The notes: generated from the letters alone by a model not told the origin. DNA of 8,776 bases from Cytophagales bacterium (GCA_013205605.1 JABMMK010000319.1:1-8776), one strand, 5' to 3'. Numbered from the stretch's first letter, positions 1 to 5,883 are shown. Numbers and translations are program-made.

Positions 1-425
1 ACTTTCACCATTCCACCATCATGCCAGTGCCAAGTAGCACTTTTAGTGCCAAAGGTTTCTTTGAGTGCTTTGCCATTGATTTTTAATTGGAACTTCCCAG
101 GCGCCCCAGGAGCATTCCATGGCGCTACCCAATCTCGGGTTCGAACCCATACTCGGTAAGTTCCGGCTGTAGGGAATTTAATATCTGTCGTGGCATCTTG
201 CACGGGTATTCCTAAACCATGGGCTAATAAATAAGGAGAGCCCATTTGCTCCATGGATTGTTGGTCTAATTCCCAACCCCCATGATTCGCAAATTGTTCC
301 GCCTCGACAAAAACGAATTCTTGTGCAGCGGCTTTAGATTTAAATTGGGCCAATAATGTAAATTGGCTAGCCAATAAACACAGGCTTGTGTTACCCACAA
401 AGCCCATAAATTCTCTCCTTTTCAT
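1..425 (-). CDS. Tat-exported FAD-dependent oxidoreductase-like protein, 5' part
   Basis: Only the first 141 codons are in the window; the gene runs off the left edge. Translation from ATG 425 begins MKRREFMGFV, a twin-arginine motif (RRxF), followed by a hydrophobic stretch to about residue 27, so export by the Tat pathway is likely. That suits a protein folded around a cofactor in the cytoplasm. Residues 37-140 (EFVFVEAEQF, WELDQQSMEQMGSPYLLAHG, YRVWVRTRDW, KFQLKING) resemble the beta-rich N-terminal module I recall ahead of FAD_oxidored domains in Bacteroidota proteins. The FAD-binding domain itself is not visible, so the enzyme name is inference. An in-frame ATG at 407 (codon 7) has a better Shine-Dalgarno-like AGGAG before it, but starting there would remove the RR motif, so I prefer 425. 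The substrate is unknown. Confidence 0.65.
   Translation of the reverse strand, partial: MKRREFMGFVGNTSLCLLASQFTLLAQFKSKAAAQEFVFVEAEQFANHGGWELDQQSMEQMGSPYLLAHGLGIPVQDATTDIKFPTAGTYRVWVRTRDWVAPWNAPGAPGKFQLKINGKALKETFGTKSATWHWHDGGMVK
363..374. repeat. Palindrome TTGGCTAGCCAA, copy 1
   Basis: This perfect 12-bp palindrome, extended to 14 bp by flanking A/T at 362 and 375, lies inside the signal-peptide codons of the oxidoreductase-like gene (residues LASQ). The identical 12-mer occurs again at 550-561 in the same gene's upstream region. Two copies of one 12-base palindrome 187 bp apart are unlikely by chance. It may be an operator pair or a genome-wide iterated palindrome. Confidence 0.6.
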
Positions 426-480
426 ACGATTGATCTAAATTTTCATTTTAATAAGCTTATGATTATTGCGTTCAAAATTT

Positions 481-528
481 TAAATGCTTCTAACGCCACA
501 AAAACACAGCGTTCGAATTTAGCATTTA
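481..528 (-). other. Nested inverted repeat in the leader region
   Basis: The outer arms TAAATGCT (481-488) and AGCATTTA (521-528) are perfect complements. Inside them AACGC (492-496) pairs with GCGTT (509-513) across a 12-nt loop. A further GCGTTC copy lies at 468-473, giving a direct repeat (GCGTTC followed by AA-rich/TTT) with 509-514. There is no T-run after the structure on the minus strand, so it is not a terminator. If transcription starts near 555, it would fold in the oxidoreductase-like gene's 5' leader; it could equally be a protein-binding site. Confidence 0.4.
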
Positions 529-549
529 TTTTAGTTAAAATAAAAGATT

Positions 550-561
550 TTGGCTAGCCAA
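550..561. repeat. Palindrome TTGGCTAGCCAA, copy 2
   Basis: Second perfect copy of the 12-bp palindrome at 363-374. On the minus strand it begins one base after a TAGCTTTG box (570-563), so it would cover the predicted transcription start of the oxidoreductase-like gene. That is a typical position for a repressor operator. The operator role is inference. Confidence 0.55.
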
Positions 562-562
562 T

Positions 563-570
563 CAAAGCTA
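563..570 (-). promoter_or_regulatory. Candidate -7 box TAGCTTTG
   Basis: The minus strand reads TAGCTTTG, a full match to the Bacteroidota -7 consensus TAnnTTTG. No TTG is seen at the expected -33 distance, and the implied leader is about 130 nt, so this is a weak-to-moderate candidate. Its support is the palindrome directly downstream. Confidence 0.35.
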
Positions 571-621
571 ATTCAATAAAATTTTGAGGATATAAAGATC
601 TTAAACTTGAAGAAGGAGAAT

Positions 622-665
622 AAAAAAAGCCTAAGCAATAACTCAGAAAGTCAATGCTTAGGCTT
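622..665 (-). terminator. Intrinsic terminator of the tandem NTF2-like gene
   Basis: AAGCCTAAGCA (627-637) and TGCTTAGGCTT (655-665) form a perfect 11-bp stem with a 17-nt loop. On the minus strand the stem is followed by a run of seven T (628-622). It starts 18 bases after the stop codon at 684, the classic layout of a Rho-independent terminator. Confidence 0.85.
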
Positions 666-683
666 AGAATTTAGACTAGGAAA

Positions 684-1592
684 TTATTTAACTATAGGGC
701 GACCATATTGTTGAGCCCCACTAATTTTTCCTTGTAAATCAAATTGGAAAAATTCGACGATTCGCTTCTCCCAAACGGTTCCATCTTTTAACACACGTTT
801 TTCTGTTGCTGAAACCATGATACCTGAAACTGGATCCGTATTTGTAATTTTAAAAGGAAGAATCATGTTCGGTTTCCACTCTAAAGATTTGAACATAGCA
901 AAATAAGCAGGCCAATCACTCTTTTTCATAACTGATTTCTTTCCATCAAAATCAACCATATTTATTTCATCGGCAAACATCTCAGAAACTCCTGCGACAT
1001 CCATCGCGTTATAAGCCTTCGCCAATTTCTCTATGGCAGCAATTTCTCCACGGTTTGAAAATTGGAATGATCTTCCATTATTTTCATCTGCTGGATTTGT
1101 AGTGATCCATTTTCCGCCAGAAGTTTTTCCAAATTCGTTTGTAGAAGGGATAGTTGAATACTGCTGGAAATTACTGACTTTTCCAGCTTTATTCACCGTA
1201 AATAATTCAAACAAATTCATTTTTTGCTTGGACCCGTCATTGGCAACTCGATCCTCAACGGATTGTAGCAAAACAATTTCGTCCGTAGAACCCTGCACTT
1301 TAATAGGAAGAATGGAAATAGGCACATCATTTAATGATTTCATAGATGAATGCCATTTACGGTTGAAATCTCCCCCAGTTTTCTGCATTTCTTCTGTCCA
1401 TAAAGCCATCTCTGCTGCAGAACTATTTGAGTTATAAGCTTTAACTGCATCTAATACAATTTGACTAGATTTTTCAGAACCTAACTGGAATGCTTTCCCA
1501 GCACTAGGACCAGAAAAGATTTTTCCAGCTGTTTGCGCCGAAAGCGAAATTGTAGATGCAATGAATGCACCTAAAAGAATAATTTTTTTCAT
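684..1592 (-). CDS. Exported protein with two tandem NTF2-like domains
   Basis: 302 residues. Residues 1-19 form a Sec signal peptide (MKKIILLGAF, then LSA before Q20), so the mature protein is periplasmic or secreted. The rest is an internal duplication with a period of about 150 residues: AYN 52-54 matches AYN 193-195, ILPIKV 94-99 matches ILPFKI 244-249, EDRVANDG 113-120 matches EKRVLKDG 264-271, and GKVSNFQQY 137-145 matches GKISGAQQY 288-296. The second half (183-297), with AKAYNAMDVAGVSEMFADEI, looks like an NTF2/SnoaL-like cone fold; the first half is a diverged copy. NTF2-like proteins bind small ligands or catalyse simple reactions; no active site is evident here and the substrate is unknown. 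The gene is divergent from another NTF2-like gene (1772) and ends in a strong terminator. No TAnnTTTG box was found upstream. Confidence 0.7.
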   Translation of the reverse strand: MKKIILLGAFIASTISLSAQTAGKIFSGPSAGKAFQLGSEKSSQIVLDAVKAYNSNSSAAEMALWTEEMQKTGGDFNRKWHSSMKSLNDVPISILPIKVQGSTDEIVLLQSVEDRVANDGSKQKMNLFELFTVNKAGKVSNFQQYSTIPSTNEFGKTSGGKWITTNPADENNGRSFQFSNRGEIAAIEKLAKAYNAMDVAGVSEMFADEINMVDFDGKKSVMKKSDWPAYFAMFKSLEWKPNMILPFKITNTDPVSGIMVSATEKRVLKDGTVWEKRIVEFFQFDLQGKISGAQQYGRPIVK

Positions 1593-1674
1593 GGAATGAT
1601 GTTTTGATTAATATTTAGATTGAACATCAAATTAAAAATATCCCAATGGATTAAAGCAAAATATAAATCGAACT

Positions 1675-1700
1675 TGTTCCCTTTTATGCTTTTGGGAACA
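1675..1700. promoter_or_regulatory. Palindrome TGTTCCC-N12-GGGAACA, candidate operator
   Basis: Perfect 7-bp half-sites separated by 12 bases lie in the 179-bp region between the two divergent NTF2-like genes. Half-site centres are 19 bp apart, roughly two helical turns, as expected for a dimeric regulator. It lies 18 bp upstream of the candidate -33 element of the plus-strand gene. No T-run or stop codon precedes it, so it is not a terminator. The regulator is unknown; the AraC-type gene downstream is one possibility. Confidence 0.45.
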
Positions 1701-1718
1701 TTTTTATAGATTGTGAAC

Positions 1719-1750
1719 TTTGATAAATTAGTAACATTTTGATACATTCG
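1719..1750 (+). promoter_or_regulatory. Candidate promoter of the SnoaL-like lipoprotein gene
   Basis: TTTG at 1719-1722 and TACATTCG at 1743-1750 are separated by 20 bases. They match the Bacteroidota -33/-7 pattern (TTTG, TAnnTTTG) with one mismatch in the -7 box. The resulting leader would be about 15-20 nt. Confidence 0.35.
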
Positions 1751-1771
1751 AAAAACTAAAAACATACTACC

Positions 1772-2266
1772 ATGATCAAAAAAACCATCCTTAGTGTTCT
1801 TTTAGCGGCAAGTCTTTTGGCTTGTACGAGCGAAAATGACAAAAATGCTGCTAAAGGCAAAGAAAATGTTACTTACTATTCTCGTGTTTGGGAAGTAGCG
1901 ATTAATGAAGGCCGAACGAATATCCTTGACTCTGCGTATACAGACGATGCGGTTCTTCACACAGTGCCCGAGACCAAAGGCAAGGCTAACGCCAAAGCTT
2001 ATTATGAAAATTATGTTACCGGATTTTCTGAGCGTCAATTTATCATTAAGGAAATCTTTGCTGATGGAGATAAATTAGTGAAATACTGGCAATTTAAAGG
2101 AAAGCATACGGGAACATTCTTTGGCATTCCGGCTACTGGAAAATCAGTTGACGTAATCGGATCGACCATCGTTACCATGAAAGATGGCAAGATCGCTGAG
2201 GAGCAAGACTTCATGGATAACATGGTGTTTATGCAGCAATTAGGCTTATTACCAGCCGCTAAATAA
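1772..2266 (+). CDS. SnoaL-like (NTF2 fold) lipoprotein
   Basis: 164 residues. The N-terminus is a lipoprotein signal peptide with lipobox SLLAC and lipidated Cys18, followed by an acidic patch (SEND) of the sort that can direct Bacteroidota lipoproteins to the cell surface. Residues 34-163 resemble the SnoaL-like/ester-cyclase branch of the NTF2 superfamily: YYSRVWEVAINEG, the GTFFGIPATGKSV segment (114-126), the MKDGKIAEE strand (136-144), and a closing QQLGLLP. Family members range from polyketide cyclases to enzymes of unknown substrate; the reaction here is unknown. No polyketide genes lie nearby, so a cyclase role should not be assumed. It is transcribed away from the tandem NTF2-like gene and converges on the AraC gene, with a shared terminator. 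Confidence 0.8.
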   Translation: MIKKTILSVLLAASLLACTSENDKNAAKGKENVTYYSRVWEVAINEGRTNILDSAYTDDAVLHTVPETKGKANAKAYYENYVTGFSERQFIIKEIFADGDKLVKYWQFKGKHTGTFFGIPATGKSVDVIGSTIVTMKDGKIAEEQDFMDNMVFMQQLGLLPAAK

Positions 2267-2270
2267 AACC

Positions 2271-2301
2271 TTTTGACTGAGGCTAAACGCCTCAGTCAAA
2301 A
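2271..2301. terminator. Bidirectional terminator overlapping a stop codon
   Basis: TTTTGACTGAGGC (2271-2283) and GCCTCAGTCAAAA (2289-2301) form a perfect 13-bp stem with a 5-nt loop. A/T flanks on both sides let it act for both convergent genes. It begins 4 bases after the SnoaL-like gene's stop. Its right arm contains the last codons and the TGA stop (2292-2294) of the minus-strand AraC gene. Confidence 0.85.
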
Positions 2302-3482
2302 TTGTTTTCTTTGATATAATTAGAGGGGGTAACTCCCTTTCGAGCTTTAAAAGCGTCTATAAATTTAGACCTCGACACAAAACCGGAGAGGGTGGATATA
2401 GCTTCTATCGTCAGTTTCTTAGCGTTTCCATCGTGTATCAATTGGCTTGCGTATTCAATCCTTAAATCATTTTTCCATTCCCCAAAAGTTTTATTCAATT
2501 CCTTATTGAAATAATTGGACAGCACACGTTCAGGAATTTTAAGGTCAAATGACATTTGGGATAGCGTAAAATCTTTTTTGACAAAAGGCGATTCGGCCAA
2601 ATAAGGCAAAATCATTGCATTGAAATCTATTTCACCTTGCACACTTTTCAAAGGTTTGGGAATACTTAATTTTATTTTGGTAAAATTTGTTTCCTCTCCC
2701 ATCCCTTCTCTATACGAGATATTTCCGTACAAAATTTTGGGAAATAGAAAAAGAAAGAAGTTTTGAACAAAGAAGCCTCCGCCACAAATTCGGAAGAAAT
2801 GACCTTCGCTAAATAACTCAATGGATGAGATCCCCAAAATTGAAAAGGGTGTTGTATACAAGGTGATCATGTGCCCTAAGCTCATGCTGGCAATTAATAC
2901 CTGTAAAAATACTAAAGTGAAAAACCAACGCTTAATCACATAGTGATTGGATGGAATCATGCCATATTTTTTAATTAAAATCTGCTTATTCCAAAAGAAG
3001 TATATGACGCTTGAAAATGCATATATAATTAAATGAATTGAACGTCCATATAACAATTGCTCAAAGGTCAGCCAATTGAAATCCAATCGATAATCCTCCG
3101 TTATGTTCACAATTTCATGAGCCATTTTTGTTTTAACGTCAAAGGGCAAACTCGTGAAGGGCCAACAAACCATCACGACAAAAGCAGCTGGAAGCAGGTG
3201 TAAAGCGTCTATCTGTCGAAACCCCTTATGTTTAGAAACAGAGTATTTGACATAGAAAAATAATAAGGGACCTAAGAGAAAGGAGAGCGGCAAAAAATGA
3301 ACAAAACAAACACCTTCCCAAAACTCAATTTTGCTGTAATGAAGGCCAAAATAGACTAAGACGACCAAATTACAACAAAGGAAAAAGAGCGCTAAGTAAA
3401 CATTGGATCTGTTCAAAGAACTCAAATAATACAGCAGAATAAAAGAAGTAAATATGCCAAATACAGGCGCTAAAATTTCCAA
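2292..3482 (-). CDS. Membrane-embedded AraC-family regulator
   Basis: 396 residues. The N-terminal two thirds is hydrophobic, with about seven membrane segments (near 5-22, 28-46, 56-78, 94-113, 147-165, 184-205 and 226-251). Residues 288-392 form the AraC DNA-binding domain with two helix-turn-helix units: FTLSQMSFDLKIPERVLSNY (first) and LTIEAISTLSGF...SRSKFIDAFKARKGVTPSNY (second). The second carries the family signature (F..AF....G.TPS.Y). This architecture is common in Bacteroidota and suggests that a membrane-sensed signal controls nearby promoters; ligand and targets are unknown. The start is a TTG (3482). An in-frame TGA lies two codons upstream and the next Met is near residue 104, past four membrane segments, so TTG is the only sensible start. 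The stop codon sits in the shared terminator hairpin. Neighbouring NTF2-like genes are plausible targets. Confidence 0.85.
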   Translation of the reverse strand: MEILAPVFGIFTSFILLYYLSSLNRSNVYLALFFLCCNLVVLVYFGLHYSKIEFWEGVCFVHFLPLSFLLGPLLFFYVKYSVSKHKGFRQIDALHLLPAAFVVMVCWPFTSLPFDVKTKMAHEIVNITEDYRLDFNWLTFEQLLYGRSIHLIIYAFSSVIYFFWNKQILIKKYGMIPSNHYVIKRWFFTLVFLQVLIASMSLGHMITLYTTPFSILGISSIELFSEGHFFRICGGGFFVQNFFLFLFPKILYGNISYREGMGEETNFTKIKLSIPKPLKSVQGEIDFNAMILPYLAESPFVKKDFTLSQMSFDLKIPERVLSNYFNKELNKTFGEWKNDLRIEYASQLIHDGNAKKLTIEAISTLSGFVSRSKFIDAFKARKGVTPSNYIKENNFD

Positions 3483-3499
3483 ATTTCAAATTATTTTAC

Positions 3500-3515
3500 A
3501 ACCAATGTAACCAAT
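3500..3515. repeat. AACCAAT direct repeat upstream of the AraC gene
   Basis: AACCAAT occurs at 3500-3506 and 3509-3515, a 9-bp period, 18 bp upstream of the AraC TTG start. AraC-type proteins often bind direct repeats about one helical turn apart, so an autoregulatory site is possible. The repeat is short and this is weak evidence. Confidence 0.25.
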
Positions 3516-3669
3516 TTAATCTTAATCATTTCAAATCCATCGAATGGGTCAAAATGAAAACCAAATTTTATTGCAATCACCCATTTCATTAATGACCTTT
3601 TCTCTTTAGTAACAAAAGAATACTAAAATTATCAAAAACGGATAAAATAACAAGTAACATCGATCATTT

Positions 3670-3699
3670 AAAAAACAAAATGCCACCGGCGGGGTGGCA
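3670..3699 (-). terminator. Terminator of the small acidic protein gene
   Basis: TGCCACC (3681-3687) and GGTGGCA (3693-3699) form a GC-rich 7-bp stem with a 5-nt loop. On the minus strand it is followed by TTTTGTTTTTT. It lies 25 bases after the stop at 3725 and probably ends the kelch-like/small-protein operon. Confidence 0.8.
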
Positions 3700-3724
3700 C
3701 TTTATATTATTAAAAAAACAAATT

Positions 3725-4021
3725 TCAATCTTCTTCTGTATGGGAAATGTCAACATTCAAATCTTTCCATACTTCTCGATCGATGTGCTTGAATTCACCC
3801 GATAAACCAAAACAAATGGTAATAGCTAATTGATTATTTTCCCAAGTAACATATTTATAAACATCTTCATACGATACTTTGACCTCCATGTTTTGAATTA
3901 AATCCATCAATTCATCACAGGTATATCTCGACAAGTCATCCAATTTAGAGAACCCAGAAAATTCACTCAAAAATTTATTTAGAACCATTTTATTTGAATT
4001 TAAAAAATTACATTCAAACAT
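3725..4021 (-). CDS. Small acidic protein of unknown function
   Basis: 98 residues from ATG 4021, or 87 from the in-frame ATG at 3988 (MVLNKFLSEF). The first 11 codons are AT-rich and plain, so the later start is quite possible. No signal peptide or membrane segment is seen, so it is probably cytoplasmic. The protein is acidic, especially at its C-terminus (ISHTEED). A hydrophobic strand-like stretch, NNQLAITICFGLSGEFKHID, reminds me of small uncharacterised Bacteroidota proteins, but I do not recognise a family. It follows the kelch-like regulator gene after a 48-bp gap on the same strand with no terminator between, and is followed by a good terminator. It is therefore probably the last gene of that operon and may be its partner; that link is inference. 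Confidence 0.6.
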   Translation of the reverse strand: MFECNFLNSNKMVLNKFLSEFSGFSKLDDLSRYTCDELMDLIQNMEVKVSYEDVYKYVTWENNQLAITICFGLSGEFKHIDREVWKDLNVDISHTEED

Positions 4022-4069
4022 AAATTAATACCAAATATTACACTAGATAAAATATGAAAATTGAGTTAA

Positions 4070-5425
4070 TCACATATTGACAATTTCACGAATCTTCTGA
4101 AAATCATGAGGAGAAATGACGTAGTCTACAAATCGCTTATCCGAATTAGAACTTATTCGCACAATCACATTAGGTATATTATAATTATTCTTAAAGTGAG
4201 CATTTATGTGATTAATTAACTTAGAACGGTATTGGCGTTGAGTATCGTAGGATTGATTATCGTAACCCATTAAATAGGTTATTTCATGCGAAGTTAATGT
4301 GTGATTAACGCCGAGAGCTAAGCACTTATCTAAAAAAGATAAAGCTTCAGGACTCAAATCACCTCCTTTTAAAAAACTAACTTTCAATTTTCGCCAATTT
4401 TTAAAATATTTTAGATTAAATAATAAGCTTACCAAGAAAATGACTGAAAATATCAGGTAAAGATACCATTCATGGTTTATCCAAGAAGGCGCGGTGTAAA
4501 ATGGACCTATTTCTTCAGATTGACTCATTAAGACACGAATATCAAGAGAGTCCAAATAGTTTTTATTCGATTTTTCAGGAAAGTCTTTTTTGTAACTATA
4601 CAACATATTCCCCTTGGCAAAAACCTTGAAACCGGGAATAAAAAAAGACGTTTTTGAGCCCAAATATTTATAACATTTATTCTTTATTGGGTCTACAATT
4701 ATTTCACCAGTAATGGAAGAAATAATAAATAAATCATTCACCCAAATAGCCTCAGAATATCTCTTTTCAAAGCTATTTAAAAAATCAACACTGACGCTTC
4801 CTTTTTTACTCCAAACGTAGGATTTCAAGTCATACTCGTAAAAATCCAAGGGCAGAATAGATGAAGAAACAAAAGCATCTGGAATCTCAAGCATAAACAA
4901 TTTGCCTTCCCGCTTTGAGTACCCAGAAAACGTTGTGTAAATTCTGTTAGGCATTTCACCTTTGGGCTTAACCAATTCCCATTCTTTCGTCTGAAAATCA
5001 AAAAAAGTTAGCACATTATTATAATGCCAAAAACCTATACCCCCAAAACTAAAAAGTGAATCTTTATGAGAAAATTGAAGTGCGCCAAAGTTGTATCCTC
5101 GATAAAACGTTTGATCCACTCGACTTAATATTCTTTTTAAAGGATCAAACTCATACACTTGGCCCGTGCCGGAAATGACAAAAAAGAAATGCCCCTTGAT
5201 TTCAAATGTATTATAAATATATTTTGGTGGCAAATCAGCTAAATTTACCGATTGGAATTCTACATCACCTAATACCTCCCAATGATTTAGCTGGAGCTCC
5301 TGCGAATATTTTTTTGATTTAAAATCAATCCGTTCCATTTTTAAATGATTGGAATTCATAAATTCAAAATCGGCAAAAGCCCATGTTGAATACAATAGCA
5401 ATACGCATATTGTTATGAATTTCAT
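4070..5425 (-). CDS. Signal-peptide/kelch-like/TM/winged-helix-like putative regulator
   Basis: 451 residues. A Sec signal peptide (1-18, ending AFA) is followed by a beta-rich periplasmic part (about 20-315) with kelch-like repeats. The clearest is near 125-165: SFGGIG, NNVLTFFDFQTKEWELVKPK and GEMP-R; VYEFDP (90-95) and YEYDLKSYVW (196-205) mark others. One membrane segment lies at about 320-341 and is followed by basic residues (KNWRKLK), so the C-terminus should be cytoplasmic. Residues 355-451 look like a winged helix: LTSHEITYLMG, a probable recognition helix RQYRSKLINHINAHF, then a strand-turn-strand wing VIVRISSNSDKRFVDYVIS. I infer a one-component membrane regulator sensing through the propeller. 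Galactose-oxidase-like annotation is possible from the kelch repeats, but no copper-site residues are apparent. Three dyads lie just upstream of the start, which would suit autoregulation. The small acidic protein gene follows 48 bp downstream. Confidence 0.7.
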   Translation of the reverse strand: MKFITICVLLLYSTWAFADFEFMNSNHLKMERIDFKSKKYSQELQLNHWEVLGDVEFQSVNLADLPPKYIYNTFEIKGHFFFVISGTGQVYEFDPLKRILSRVDQTFYRGYNFGALQFSHKDSLFSFGGIGFWHYNNVLTFFDFQTKEWELVKPKGEMPNRIYTTFSGYSKREGKLFMLEIPDAFVSSSILPLDFYEYDLKSYVWSKKGSVSVDFLNSFEKRYSEAIWVNDLFIISSITGEIIVDPIKNKCYKYLGSKTSFFIPGFKVFAKGNMLYSYKKDFPEKSNKNYLDSLDIRVLMSQSEEIGPFYTAPSWINHEWYLYLIFSVIFLVSLLFNLKYFKNWRKLKVSFLKGGDLSPEALSFLDKCLALGVNHTLTSHEITYLMGYDNQSYDTQRQYRSKLINHINAHFKNNYNIPNVIVRISSNSDKRFVDYVISPHDFQKIREIVNM

Positions 5426-5440
5426 AATTTAAAATTTTGC

Positions 5441-5460
5441 TTAGTAAGTTATTTTACTAA
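5441..5460. promoter_or_regulatory. Dyad TTAGTAA-N6-TTACTAA
   Basis: Perfect 7-bp half-sites around a 6-bp spacer, 15 bp upstream of the kelch-like gene's ATG. The 20-bp size suits a dimeric regulator. It is AT-rich, so chance cannot be excluded. Confidence 0.35.
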
Positions 5461-5478
5461 ATAAAAATATAAAAATTG

Positions 5479-5491
5479 ACAGAAAATCTGT
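5479..5491. promoter_or_regulatory. Short dyad ACAGA-AAA-TCTGT
   Basis: A perfect 5-bp inverted repeat with a 3-base centre, between the dyad at 5441-5460 and the hairpin at 5499-5524. It is short and speculative as a site. Confidence 0.25.
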
Positions 5492-5498
5492 ACTCTAA

Positions 5499-5524
5499 AT
5501 ATGTGATATATGGATATCACATAT
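5499..5524. other. 11-bp perfect hairpin overlapping the MmcQ-like stop codon
   Basis: ATATGTGATAT (5499-5509) and ATATCACATAT (5514-5524) are perfect complements with a 4-nt loop. The TGA stop of the minus-strand MmcQ/YjbR gene (5519-5517) is in the right arm. On the minus strand only TTTA follows, so termination would be weak; on the plus strand six T follow at 5526-5531. It could be a weak terminator or mRNA 3'-end stabiliser, or a regulator site for the kelch-like gene, whose ATG is about 75 bp away. Confidence 0.55.
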
Positions 5525-5849
5525 ATTTTTTGGGACGAACTAAAGAATAAGAATTGAAGATAAATTCAATGAGTAAAGAATCTGGTAAATGACCATTCAC
5601 ATATATGGTATTCCAATGTTTTTTATTCATGTGCCAACCCGGAAACACGAAATCGGGAAATTGTTCTCTTAATATTAAAGCCGCATCTGGATCACATTTA
5701 ACATTAAATCGAATGGGCGTTTCGTCTAAGCCGACCAATAAAAATATTTTATTAAACGTTTTAAAAACCAAATGATTAGGCCCGAATGGCATACTTTCCT
5801 CTACATTGGGTAGGCTCAAACAATAATCACGGATTTGGTCAACATACAT
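5517..5849 (-). CDS. MmcQ/YjbR family protein
   Basis: 110 residues, close to the usual length (about 115-120). The family pattern is clear throughout: YCLSLPNVEESMPFG (9-23), LVFKTFNKIFLLV (27-39), IRFNVKCDPDAALILREQF (46-64), and the hallmark PGWHMNKKHWNTI (70-82), closing with SYSLV. Members have a compact CyaY-like fold with a double-wing appearance and are often called DNA-binding, but their real function is poorly defined. No signal peptide or membrane segment is present, so it is cytoplasmic. It lies 47 bp downstream of the subtilase gene with a TAnnTTTG box in the gap, so it may have its own promoter. The stop codon is buried in a hairpin. Confidence 0.92.
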   Translation of the reverse strand: MYVDQIRDYCLSLPNVEESMPFGPNHLVFKTFNKIFLLVGLDETPIRFNVKCDPDAALILREQFPDFVFPGWHMNKKHWNTIYVNGHLPDSLLIEFIFNSYSLVRPKKYM

Positions 5850-5883
5850 GTTTTAGGTCATTGAACATTCAATATGGAATGAA

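Noticed and set aside
1033..1437. 134-codon plus-strand open frame
   Set aside because: It lies opposite the tandem NTF2-like gene, whose signal peptide, internal repeat and terminator support the minus strand. The protein shows no family features.
1802..2223. Two minus-strand open frames of 78 and 62 codons
   Set aside because: Both lie fully antisense to the SnoaL-like lipoprotein gene and resemble no known protein.
1772..2266. Polyketide cyclase role for the SnoaL-like lipoprotein
   Set aside because: The fold matches, but it is a lipoprotein with no polyketide biosynthesis genes nearby.
4026..4042. Promoter for the small acidic protein gene (AATATTTG before the start)
   Set aside because: It misses the T of TAnnTTTG and lacks a -33 element. 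Read-through from the kelch-like gene 48 bp upstream is the simpler reading.
5499..5524. CRP-like site (TGTGA...TCACA)
   Set aside because: The half-sites are separated by 10 bases, not the 6 of the CRP consensus, so the hairpin is not a classical CRP site.
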